From Rufibacter psychrotolerans (lineage in GTDB: Bacteria; Bacteroidota; Bacteroidia; Cytophagales; Hymenobacteraceae): a DNA stretch of 64,000 nucleotides. The stretch lies in NCBI RefSeq assembly GCF_016924645.1, contig NZ_JAFFJV010000001.1, forward strand, positions 434,001 through 498,000, in the 5' to 3' direction. A program made the position numbers and the translations under genes. Under the pieces are notes generated by a model that worked only from the letters and a program-made list of their open reading frames with translations, ran no database searches and was not told the origin of the DNA. Positions 18,792-25,709 of the stretch are shown here, one piece after another. The stretch's first letter is position 1. Each line of letters opens with the position of its first letter.

Positions 18792-19292
18792 ATGAAAAAG
18801 TATTTTTTAATGATGGCCTTAGGTCTGGCGGTAGCCGGAACCTCTTACGCGCAGGATGCGCCCCGCAGAGACAGAGTAGCCAACAGAACGGAGCAGGGCC
18901 GCGGTGACCGCGATGGTTTCCGCCGGAACCAAGACAAACGCGAGAAGCTAGACCCCGAGCAAGTGGCCACCCGCCGCACCCAGATGCTGACCAAGAAGTA
19001 TGACCTGAGCAACTCGCAGGAAAGAAAGCTGCAGGCGCTTAACCTGAAGCATGCCCAGCAACTGCAAAGCCTGCGCGGCAGTTTCGCCAAAGGCAGCGAA
19101 CGCAACGGCCAGCACCGGGAGCAACTGAAACAGCTGCGCACCAATTGGGAGAAAGAGCTGAAAGGCATCCTGAGCAAAAAGCAGTACACCCAGTACCAGG
19201 AAGACCGCCAGCAGCTGCAAGCCAAACGCGGCGACCGGTCAGGAGGCAGAGAGGGCCAGCGTGACCAGGCCAGAAGAGCCCGGAACAGCTAA
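18792..19292 (+). CDS. Small exported, highly basic/charged protein (Spy/DUF4890-like)
   Basis: 166 residues with a signal peptide (MKKYFLMMALGLAVAGTSYA|QD). The mature part is rich in Arg, Gln, Lys and Glu: a disordered Arg-rich start (DRDGFRRNQDKRE), then helices (EQVATRRTQMLTKKYDLSNS, QERKLQALNLKHAQQLQSL, WEKELKGILSKKQYTQYQED) with the LT..Q-like periodicity seen in periplasmic Spy/CpxP and DUF4890 proteins, and an Arg/Gly-rich tail. Probably a periplasmic chaperone-like or stress protein. Monocistronic, followed by a hairpin terminator. Family assignment is tentative. Confidence 0.7.
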   Translation: MKKYFLMMALGLAVAGTSYAQDAPRRDRVANRTEQGRGDRDGFRRNQDKREKLDPEQVATRRTQMLTKKYDLSNSQERKLQALNLKHAQQLQSLRGSFAKGSERNGQHREQLKQLRTNWEKELKGILSKKQYTQYQEDRQQLQAKRGDRSGGREGQRDQARRARNS

Positions 19293-19321
19293 GTAACCCG
19301 AGCACCAGGAGTACCGCAGAG

Positions 19322-19346
19322 AAAGCAAGTGACCACGCTTGCTTTT
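19322..19346 (+). terminator. Terminator after the small exported protein
   Basis: AAAGCAAG/CTTGCTTT stem (19322-19329 and 19338-19345) running into a short T tract, 30 bp after the stop. Confidence 0.65.
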
Positions 19347-19368
19347 TCTGTGTGGTCCCTTCCCCCTA

Positions 19369-19410
19369 CTTGTTTTGGAGCCACTTTTGGGAAAATGGCT
19401 CTAAAACAGG
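19369..19410. repeat. Family A palindromic repeat
   Basis: CTTGTTTTGGAGCCACTTTT, loop GGG, AAAATGGCTCTAAAACAGG. Between two convergent genes, so it could terminate both. Confidence 0.68.
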
Positions 19411-19450
19411 CCGCAACTGATACCTCCTGTATCCTCCTGATGCTTACTCG

Positions 19451-20782
19451 CTAATTAACCGCCGGCAGCACAATATGGAAGGTGGTGCCTTGTTGTTCCT
19501 GGCTTTCCACGGCAATGGAGCCGCCGTGCTGCTCAACCAGTTGGCGGCAGATGCTGAGGCCCAGCCCCGTGGACTTCTCGCCCTGGAGACCGCGCCGCCG
19601 GGCCTTGGAGAACCGGTCAAAGAGCTGCGCCTTAAACTGGTCGGGGATGCCAATGCCGTTGTCGGCTATGGTGAGCAGCAGCTTTTTATCGGCTTGCCGC
19701 AAGCCAATGGTGATCTGGCCCTTACTGGGGGTGAACTTCACGGCGTTGGAGAGCAGGTTGTTCATGATGCGCTGGAACCGTTCCTTGTTGAGGTGAGCGT
19801 ACAGCGGCGTGTCTGGGTGCGTGAGGAGCAGGCGGCGTGAGCCCTGCAACTGGGTTTCCCACTCTTCCTGCACCTGTTGCAGCAAACGGCAGAGGTTGAG
19901 CCGTTCCAGCGGAATGCTGTCCTGCTGCTCCTCGCGGGAGAGGTACAGCAACTCATTGATGATGTGCCGCGACGACTGGCAACTGGTCTGGATCAGGTTC
20001 AGGTATTGTTGCTGCTGCTCGGGTGAGTTGGTGGGCTTCTGCAGCAGGGTAGTGAGCATCTCAATGTTGTTGAAGGGGCTGCGCAGGTCATGGGCCACCA
20101 CGCCCAGGATCTCAGACTTGGCCCGGCTCACTTTCTGGATCTCCAGGTTCTTCTGCTCAATCTCCTTGAGTTGCAGGAAATGGGTGGCCCGGTGGCTGTA
20201 CATGACCCGCGAGAGCACAAAGAAGCAGGTCAGGATCACAAAGGACATGCACTGGTTCAGGAGTACCTGGTCTGGCGGAAGGTCTGTCAGCAGGAGCACC
20301 CCGGTAAAGGCCAGCGCCGCAAACAAAACCAGCGCCAGGCTGCCGTCATACTCGAAGTCCCAGAGGAAGGCCACCGTGACCAGGCCCAGCAGGTACATGG
20401 TCAAGGTGTTCTTGGGGTTGCCCTGCGCAATGTAGGTAATGCCCAGGCAGCAGAGGATAAAGATGCACGCGTATAAAAAGCAGAGCAGTTGTGCCCACCA
20501 GACCGGTTTTGGGGCTGTTTTCTGGTCTTTAAGGGTAAAATGCGCCAGCACCTGCACCAGGGCGGAGGCAAAGGCCAAAAAGATGTTAAGGCCCCGGAAG
20601 AAGCCCACGTGCGGAATGCGGTTCAGCGAAGGGAAGGCCAGCGGGAGCATGACAATGCCACAGGGTACCAGCAAGGTAAGGGTGGAGGCTAGCCGTAGCT
20701 TTCTCAGGTTCTGCAGAGAATACTCCTCCCTAAAAGCCTCCAGGTGCGGAGGAGCGGGAGCGTTGAAAAAGTAGAAGTTCAA
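19451..20782 (-). CDS. Membrane sensor histidine kinase
   Basis: 443 residues. N-terminal half: about six membrane helices between residues 30 and 195 with no extracellular domain. Then a short coiled coil (LKEIEQKNLEIQKVSRAKSE) and the HisKA domain VVAHDLRSPFNNIEMLTTLL with phospho-acceptor His231. The HATPase domain has the N-box IMNNLLSNAVKFTPS, G1 IADNGIGIPDQFK, F-box LFDRFSKARRR and G2 GEKSTGLGLSICRQLVEQHG. No response regulator lies next to it, so it is an orphan here. A TACCTTTG promoter box lies about 65 bp upstream. A stretch of coding DNA near 20502-20520 coincidentally or otherwise matches the left half of the family A repeat. Confidence 0.92.
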   Translation of the reverse strand: MNFYFFNAPAPPHLEAFREEYSLQNLRKLRLASTLTLLVPCGIVMLPLAFPSLNRIPHVGFFRGLNIFLAFASALVQVLAHFTLKDQKTAPKPVWWAQLLCFLYACIFILCCLGITYIAQGNPKNTLTMYLLGLVTVAFLWDFEYDGSLALVLFAALAFTGVLLLTDLPPDQVLLNQCMSFVILTCFFVLSRVMYSHRATHFLQLKEIEQKNLEIQKVSRAKSEILGVVAHDLRSPFNNIEMLTTLLQKPTNSPEQQQQYLNLIQTSCQSSRHIINELLYLSREEQQDSIPLERLNLCRLLQQVQEEWETQLQGSRRLLLTHPDTPLYAHLNKERFQRIMNNLLSNAVKFTPSKGQITIGLRQADKKLLLTIADNGIGIPDQFKAQLFDRFSKARRRGLQGEKSTGLGLSICRQLVEQHGGSIAVESQEQQGTTFHIVLPAVN

Positions 20783-20846
20783 GGCAATGCGCTGCTGGTT
20801 TAGGTATGCACCAGCAGCCCCTTCGCTGATAGATGCACTGTGGGTG

Positions 20847-20854
20847 CAAAGGTA
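20847..20854 (-). promoter_or_regulatory. -7 box of the histidine kinase gene
   Basis: TACCTTTG on the minus strand; predicted transcript start near 20842, leaving a leader of about 60 nt. Confidence 0.55.
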
Positions 20855-21007
20855 AGAAAAGTCTTATAATACAGGTACAGAATACTCCGTATAAGCCGCA
20901 GAGACTACAGATAATTCTATTGGTAGTCCGCCGCCACCAGCTGGATGGCTGAGCAGGGAAGGGCTCGGCGCTAAGCGTTTCAGAAACAAAGGCTTACCGC
21001 GCAGCAT

Positions 21008-21015
21008 TATATTTG
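21008..21015 (+). promoter_or_regulatory. -7 box of the DUF6600 gene
   Basis: TATATTTG on the plus strand; predicted leader of about 140 nt. No clear -33 partner. Confidence 0.45.
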
Positions 21016-21159
21016 CGGGAGTATAGCGTTTTTCTATGTTTTGGCAAGATGTTTGGTTAAAACCAGATAGGGGGAGTCTTCTCTCCGATTGCTTACCAAG
21101 GGGGCCGTTGCTGGCTCCCGGCAAGAGGCCGCTGCCCATATTTTTTAACTTCAGTACAC

Positions 21160-22485
21160 ATGAAAACCTTTATCAATAACCTGGGGGTCTGGGGAGCGCT
21201 GCTGCTCCTGACCCTGGGCCTGGCAGCCTCCCCAGAGGCGCAGGCGGCACGTCCGGGAGACCAGGTGTCTTTCCAGACGTTTTATGATGAATTAGACCGG
21301 CACGGCCGCTGGATACGGGACCCCGAGTACGGCTACGTGTGGTCGCCCAACGTGGAGCGGGACTTTCAGCCCTATGCTACCCGGGGCCACTGGGTCATGA
21401 CCGAGTACGGCAACACCTGGGTCTCTGACTATGACTGGGGCTGGGCGCCGTTCCACTACGGCCGCTGGTACTATGACGATTTTTACGGTTGGCTGTGGGT
21501 GCCCGGCCATGAGTGGGGACCGGCCTGGGTAGATTGGCGCAACGGCGGCGGCTATTACGGCTGGGCTCCCATGGGGCCGCGCGTAACCGTGGTGGTGCCG
21601 GCCACCCGCTGGGTGTTTGTGCCGGTCATGTACATCACCAGCCCGCGCATCTATGAGTACTGCGTGCCCAGAACCCGGGTGGTGAACATCTACCACAACA
21701 CCACCATCATCAACAACTACTATGAGCGCGACCGCCACCGGTACGTGTACGGACCCCGCCGGCAAGACATTGAGCGCGCTACTAACCGCAAGGTGAATGT
21801 GTACCGCGTAGACCGCGACAGCCGGCCCGGTAGGGCATCCGTGGCGGATAACTCCGTCCGGATCTACCGCCCCGACGTGAATGCCCGCCGCGAGGAAGCC
21901 CCTTCACGGGTAATTGCCCGTGACAACACGTCCCGCTCCCGGTTCACCGAAAGCCGGGAAACCGTAGGCCGAAGCGACCGGAGCAGCAGCGTAGACCGGA
22001 GCCGCGAAAGTGAGGAGAATGTGGCTAACCGCCGCCGGCCGGGCGGTGAGGAGTATTCCACTCCCAGAAGCCGGTCTGGCGTGGAGGCCACGTCCGAGCA
22101 GCGCAGCACCGCAGAAAGTACCCGCCCAAGAGAAAGCGGGCGCAGGTCGCCAGCTACTACCGGGGAGTACGCCCGCCCATCGCGCCCAGAGGGAACCTAT
22201 TCACCAAGACGTTCCAGGCCAATAGAAACAGCGCCTGCCGTGCAGGATGCCTCCACCGGCTATGGTTCCTCCGTACGAACTCAGGATGGTTATTCTACCC
22301 GCCGGAGCGAGGCCCCCAGCCAGGGGCAGTACCAGACCCGGTCGCGGCAAGAACCGGTTGGGGCCGGGCAGTACCAGCAGCGCAGCCGGCAAAGTTCCGC
22401 TCCCGCCCAGGCACCGGCTCCCAGAACTTCTTCGCGCCAAGGTACCGTTACGGGCCGTGACGGCAGCCAGCGCGGCCGAAACTAA
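21160..22485 (+). CDS. Exported DUF6600-type protein with Tyr/Trp repeats and Arg/Ser-rich tail
   Basis: 441 residues with a signal peptide (hydrophobic WGALLLLTLGLAASPEAQA). Residues 30-150 carry the aromatic repeat pattern of DUF6600 proteins: FYDELDRHGRWIRDPEYGYV, then WAPFHYGRWYYDDFYGWLWV and VDWRNGGGYYGWAPMGPRV. Residues about 210-441 are low complexity, rich in Arg, Ser, Pro, Gln and Glu (for example SRPIETAPAVQDASTGYGSS), and likely disordered. The family is common in exported proteins of Bacteroidota and Proteobacteria, with unknown function. The strongly basic tail suggests interaction with an anionic surface or polymer; that is inference. Confidence 0.82.
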   Translation: MKTFINNLGVWGALLLLTLGLAASPEAQAARPGDQVSFQTFYDELDRHGRWIRDPEYGYVWSPNVERDFQPYATRGHWVMTEYGNTWVSDYDWGWAPFHYGRWYYDDFYGWLWVPGHEWGPAWVDWRNGGGYYGWAPMGPRVTVVVPATRWVFVPVMYITSPRIYEYCVPRTRVVNIYHNTTIINNYYERDRHRYVYGPRRQDIERATNRKVNVYRVDRDSRPGRASVADNSVRIYRPDVNARREEAPSRVIARDNTSRSRFTESRETVGRSDRSSSVDRSRESEENVANRRRPGGEEYSTPRSRSGVEATSEQRSTAESTRPRESGRRSPATTGEYARPSRPEGTYSPRRSRPIETAPAVQDASTGYGSSVRTQDGYSTRRSEAPSQGQYQTRSRQEPVGAGQYQQRSRQSSAPAQAPAPRTSSRQGTVTGRDGSQRGRN

Positions 22486-22516
22486 GAGACAACTGATTTA
22501 ATGAATGATGGGAAAG

Positions 22517-22543
22517 CCGCACTTCTTTGAGGTGCGGTTTTTT
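22517..22543 (+). terminator. Terminator after the DUF6600 gene
   Basis: CCGCAC (22517-22522)/GTGCGG (22532-22537), extended by flanking A/T pairs, then six T. Confidence 0.82.
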
Positions 22544-22574
22544 GTTTTTCTTGTCAAGCCAATGAGCATGGCTT

Positions 22575-22615
22575 CCAGTTTTAGGGCTGTTTTCAGGATT
22601 TCGGCCTTGAAACAG
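22575..22615. repeat. Family A palindromic repeat
   Basis: CCAGTTTTAGGGCTGTTTTC, AGGA, then TTTCGGCCTTGAAACAG. Between convergent genes. Confidence 0.6.
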
Positions 22616-22682
22616 AAAAAGAAGTTGCTCGGGACTGATAGAGCCTGGGTCTGTTTGCGCCATGGTCCTCGGGATTTCGGGC

Positions 22683-23534
22683 TTAGCCTTGAAGAAATTC
22701 CAGCATCAAGTGGTTTACCCGGTCAGGCTCCTCGTGGTGCAGCCAGTGGGTGGCTTGGTCCAGGAAGACGAGTTGCCCCCGGCGGCACTGGTCTACGCTG
22801 GGTTCCGCCAATTCGGTGCCCAGAAACTGGTCTTGCTTTCCCCAGAGCAGGAGGGTAGGGAGGTCAATTTTGCGGTCTGCCGCAATGGGGTGGTACTTGT
22901 AGGCCCGGTACCAGTTGATCATGGCTTCCAGGGCACCGGGTTGGTTCCAGGCGGTTTTGTAAGCCTCCAGTTCCTGGGCAGAAAAGGTGCCCGGCCGGGC
23001 CGAACCGGTCATGGTGCTTTCCAGCACTTTAAAGTCAAACGAGCTGCTCACCGCCTCGGGCACCCAGGGCAATTGGAAAAAGCCGGCGTACCAGCTCCTC
23101 AGCATTTGTTTGGGGTTGCGGGTGAGGTGCGCATGAAACACCTTGGGGTGGGGCATGTTCAGGATCACCAGCTGCCGGAGCAGAGCCGGCTGGTGCAGGG
23201 CCAGGTTCCAGGCCACCGCGCCGCCCCAGTCATGCCCCACTAGCACCACCTGGCCCTGGCTGATTTGCGGAATAAGCCCGGCGATGTCCTGGGTCAGCTG
23301 GTCAATGGTGTAGGCGTCCACCCCGTGGGGCCGGCTGCTCAGGTGGTAACCCCGCTGGTCTGGAGCGACGGCGTGCCAGCCCTGCGCCGCGAAGAACGCC
23401 AGCTGGTGCTTCCAGCCGTACCAGAACTCCGGGAACCCGTGCAGGAACAGAATGGTAGGCCCCTCGGCCGGGCCGGCTTCTACGGTGTACAGGTGAATGC
23501 CGTTGGTGGAGTAGGAATGGGCTCTGGTCTTCAT
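22683..23534 (-). CDS. Alpha/beta hydrolase (epoxide-hydrolase-like)
   Basis: 283 residues from the ATG at 23534; a 41-residue in-frame extension upstream is basic, overlaps a degenerate repeat and is not expected in the family. Oxyanion motif HGFPEFWYGW (32-41), nucleophile elbow VGHDWGGAVA with Asp102, an acid candidate in LLWGKQDQFLG and a His in DQATHWLHHEEPD. An Asp nucleophile in HDWGG together with HGFP is the pattern of soluble epoxide hydrolases and haloalkane dehalogenases. Cytosolic, monocistronic; substrate unknown. Confidence 0.88.
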   Translation of the reverse strand: MKTRAHSYSTNGIHLYTVEAGPAEGPTILFLHGFPEFWYGWKHQLAFFAAQGWHAVAPDQRGYHLSSRPHGVDAYTIDQLTQDIAGLIPQISQGQVVLVGHDWGGAVAWNLALHQPALLRQLVILNMPHPKVFHAHLTRNPKQMLRSWYAGFFQLPWVPEAVSSSFDFKVLESTMTGSARPGTFSAQELEAYKTAWNQPGALEAMINWYRAYKYHPIAADRKIDLPTLLLWGKQDQFLGTELAEPSVDQCRRGQLVFLDQATHWLHHEEPDRVNHLMLEFLQG

Positions 23535-23577
23535 GGCTTGGGGGTTGATGGCAACCCTTTTACGTGCCAGGCGCGCT

Positions 23578-23624
23578 CTTTTCCGTTCTTTGGCTACATT
23601 TTGAGAAAGCGGGCATAAAACGAG
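23578..23624. repeat. Family A palindromic repeat (degenerate)
   Basis: TTTTCCGTTCTTTGGCTACA then TTTTGAGAAAGCGGGCATAAA; weak match only. Confidence 0.35.
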
Positions 23625-23628
23625 ATTG

Positions 23629-24103
23629 GCGGAGACGCTCGCAGGAGCAGCGCACACGACGAGTCGGAGTCCTGAGTCTTGAGTCCTGAGTCCTGAGTGG
23701 GGAACGGGTTTTTAGGGGCTTTTGGGAAAACGTGTGCTGGAACGTAATTGAACCCACCCCCTGCCCCTCCCAGGAGGGGAGTTATCAGCTACTTTAAGGA
23801 GAAAGTAACTCTTAATAAGCTCCCATGGCTAAAAAGAATCTGAAGGCGCTGTTTGCAAACGATGGAGCAGATTTCTCGTCACTAAACTGTATTTCTTTCA
23901 CGTTTCGCCACTGCCTATGGCAAAACAACCCCAAACCGGGTTTAACCCAATTCCCCTCCTGGGAGGGGAATTGGGTTAAACCACGTTCCTGACCTCTTTT
24001 TACAAAAACTAAAAACATATTCCCTACTCAGGACTCAGCACTCAAGACTCAGGACTCAGGACTCCGGCTCGTCGTGTGCGCAGCTCCTACGAGGGTCTCC
24101 ACC
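23629..24103. repeat. Composite non-coding element with about 70-78-bp inverted ends
   Basis: Left end 23629-23698 and right end 24026-24103 are inverted copies sharing GCGCACACGACGAG, GGAGTCCTGAGTC and a heptamer tandem (GAGTCCT-like, four units on the left, five on the right). The interior carries CCCCTCC-CA-GGAGGGG (23764-23779) and a perfect 21-bp-arm palindrome (23939-23982). No transposase; it could be a MITE-like remnant. Confidence 0.65.
23939..23982. repeat. 44-nt perfect palindrome, 21-bp arms
   Basis: Left arm GGTTTAACCCAATTCCCCTC plus C, spacer TG, exact complement on the right. Strong cruciform or RNA hairpin potential inside the composite element. Confidence 0.85.
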
Positions 24104-24156
24104 GATGCCTTTCTGCCCACTTTCACCAAAACAGCACAGAAATGCAGCCACAACTA

Positions 24157-24190
24157 GAAAACCCCGCCTTGCCAAAGACAAGAACGGGGT
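24157..24190 (-). terminator. Terminator of the gltBD operon
   Basis: On the minus strand ACCCCG...CGGGGT with an inner CTTG/CAAG pairing, then TTTC. It lies 65 bp past the gltD stop. Confidence 0.6.
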
Positions 24191-24254
24191 CCCAACAACT
24201 AAACGAAACAAAGGCTTTAAGCAGGGGCCCACCCTTTAAACGGCTGGCCTTTTT

Positions 24255-25709
24255 TTAGAACAACTGGTATTTGGAGAGTTCCTTTGACGGAAGTTCAGAC
24301 TCGCCCATGAGGTACACGTCAATGGCGCGGGCGGCCTCGCGCCCGTCAGAGATGGCCCACACCACCAGCGACTGGCCGCGGCAGGCATCGCCGGCCGAGA
24401 AAATGCCCGGGATGTTGGTCTGCCAGTCGTTCAGCTTGAAGTTGCCGCGGCGGTCCAGCTCAAACTTGAAATTGGCAGTGAAGGCATCGTGCTCGGGACG
24501 CTCGTAGCCAATGGCAATCAGGGCCAGGTCGCAGGGCAGGATCTTCTCGCTGTTAGGCTTCTCGGTGTACTCAGACTGGTTTTTCCATTCCAGTTCTACC
24601 ACGCGCAGGCCCTTCACGTGGCCGTTTTCATCAGCAATGAATTCCTTGTTCAGCCAGCCCCAGCTGCGCTCGCAACCTTCCTCGTGCGAAGAGGAGGAAG
24701 AGAGTGTGACGGCCACCTCGGGCCAGGGATTGGTGGGGTGCCGCTCAGTGCTGGGCATGTAGCGGTACTGCAGCTGCGTGATGGACTTGGCAAACTGGCG
24801 ATTGGCCGTGCCCACGCAGTCGGAGCCGGTGTCGCCGCCGCCAATCACCAGCACGTGCTTGCCAAACGCGTTGAGGTCCTGCTCCGGCGCGATCTGCGCC
24901 CCGTCTACCCGGCGGTTGTGCAAGCCCAGGTAATCCATGGCAAAGTGGATGCCCTTGAGGTGGTTGCCCGGGATGGAGATGGCGCGCGGTTTGGTGGCTC
25001 CAATGCAGAGCAAGACGGCGTCATACTTGCGGTAGAGCTTTTTGAGGGTGGTGTCTTGCCCAATCTTGCGGTTCAGCTTGAACTTGATGCCTTCTTCCTC
25101 CAGAACGGCCAGCCGGCGGTCAATCACCCATTTCTCCAGCTTGAAGTCAGGGATGCCGTAGCGCAGCAGGCCGCCGGCTTTCTCGTCTTTCTCAAACACG
25201 GTCACCTTGTGGCCCGCCCGGTTCAGCTGGGCCGCCGCCGCCAAACCGGCCGGTCCCGAGCCCACGATGGCCACTTTCTTGCCGGTTCGCTGTTGCGGCG
25301 GCTGGGGTTTCACCAGGCCCAGCTCAAACGACTTCTCAGCAATGGCTTTCTCTATGTGCTCAATGGCCACGGCCGGCTTGTTGATGGCCAGCACGCAGCT
25401 GCTCTCGCAGGGGGCCGGGCAGATGCGTCCCGTGAACTCGGGGAAGTTGTTGGTGCTGTAGAGCACGCGCACCGCCCGCTCCCAGTCGCCCTCAGAAACG
25501 GCATCGTTGAAGTCGGGGATCAGGTTGCCCAGGGGGCAGCCGTTGTGGCAGAACGGAATGCCGCAGTCCATGCAGCGCGAGGCCTGCTGCTGGGTCTTGT
25601 CCTCCGGAAACGGCAGGTAAATCTCGTTGGAGTCGTTGATGCGGGCTTTGGGGTCACGGGTGCCGGGCACCTCGCGGTTATACTTTAAGAATCCATCTGG
25701 CTTTCCCAT
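24255..25709 (-). CDS. gltD: Glutamate synthase small (beta) subunit
   Basis: 484 residues. N-terminal cysteine cluster for Fe-S binding: CMDCGIPFCHNGCPLGN (about 46-62) and GRICPAPCESSC. Then FAD-binding VAIVGSGPAGLAAAAQLNRA, NADPH-binding VLVIGGGDTGSDCVGTANR, and the C-terminal FAD motif GIFSAGDACRGQSLVVWAIS. It passes electrons from NADPH to the large subunit for glutamate formation from glutamine and 2-oxoglutarate. The start overlaps the gltB stop by one base (TAATG). Confidence 0.97.
   Translation of the reverse strand: MGKPDGFLKYNREVPGTRDPKARINDSNEIYLPFPEDKTQQQASRCMDCGIPFCHNGCPLGNLIPDFNDAVSEGDWERAVRVLYSTNNFPEFTGRICPAPCESSCVLAINKPAVAIEHIEKAIAEKSFELGLVKPQPPQQRTGKKVAIVGSGPAGLAAAAQLNRAGHKVTVFEKDEKAGGLLRYGIPDFKLEKWVIDRRLAVLEEEGIKFKLNRKIGQDTTLKKLYRKYDAVLLCIGATKPRAISIPGNHLKGIHFAMDYLGLHNRRVDGAQIAPEQDLNAFGKHVLVIGGGDTGSDCVGTANRQFAKSITQLQYRYMPSTERHPTNPWPEVAVTLSSSSSHEEGCERSWGWLNKEFIADENGHVKGLRVVELEWKNQSEYTEKPNSEKILPCDLALIAIGYERPEHDAFTANFKFELDRRGNFKLNDWQTNIPGIFSAGDACRGQSLVVWAISDGREAARAIDVYLMGESELPSKELSKYQLF

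Larger units (their letters stand above)
20783..21159. other. Divergent promoter region between histidine kinase and DUF6600 gene
   Basis: No gene seen. It holds a minus-strand TACCTTTG box (20847-20854) and a plus-strand TATATTTG box (21008-21015), each an exact TAnnTTTG match, serving the two divergent genes. Confidence 0.65.
23535..24254. other. 720-bp gene-free region with a composite inverted-repeat element
   Basis: No credible gene. It holds a degenerate family A copy (23578-23624), a 475-bp element with inverted ends (23629-24103) and the gltBD terminator (24157-24190). Confidence 0.7.

Noticed and set aside
20502-20545. Family A-like sequence (CGGTTTTGGGGCTGTTTTC) inside the histidine kinase gene
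   Set aside because: Only the left half matches; the right half does not pair and the reading frame encodes an ordinary inter-helix loop, so chance is likely.
23660-24066. Heptamer tandem repeats looking like a CRISPR or satellite
   Set aside because: Units are only 7 bp, with no spacers and no cas genes; they are part of the inverted ends of the composite element.
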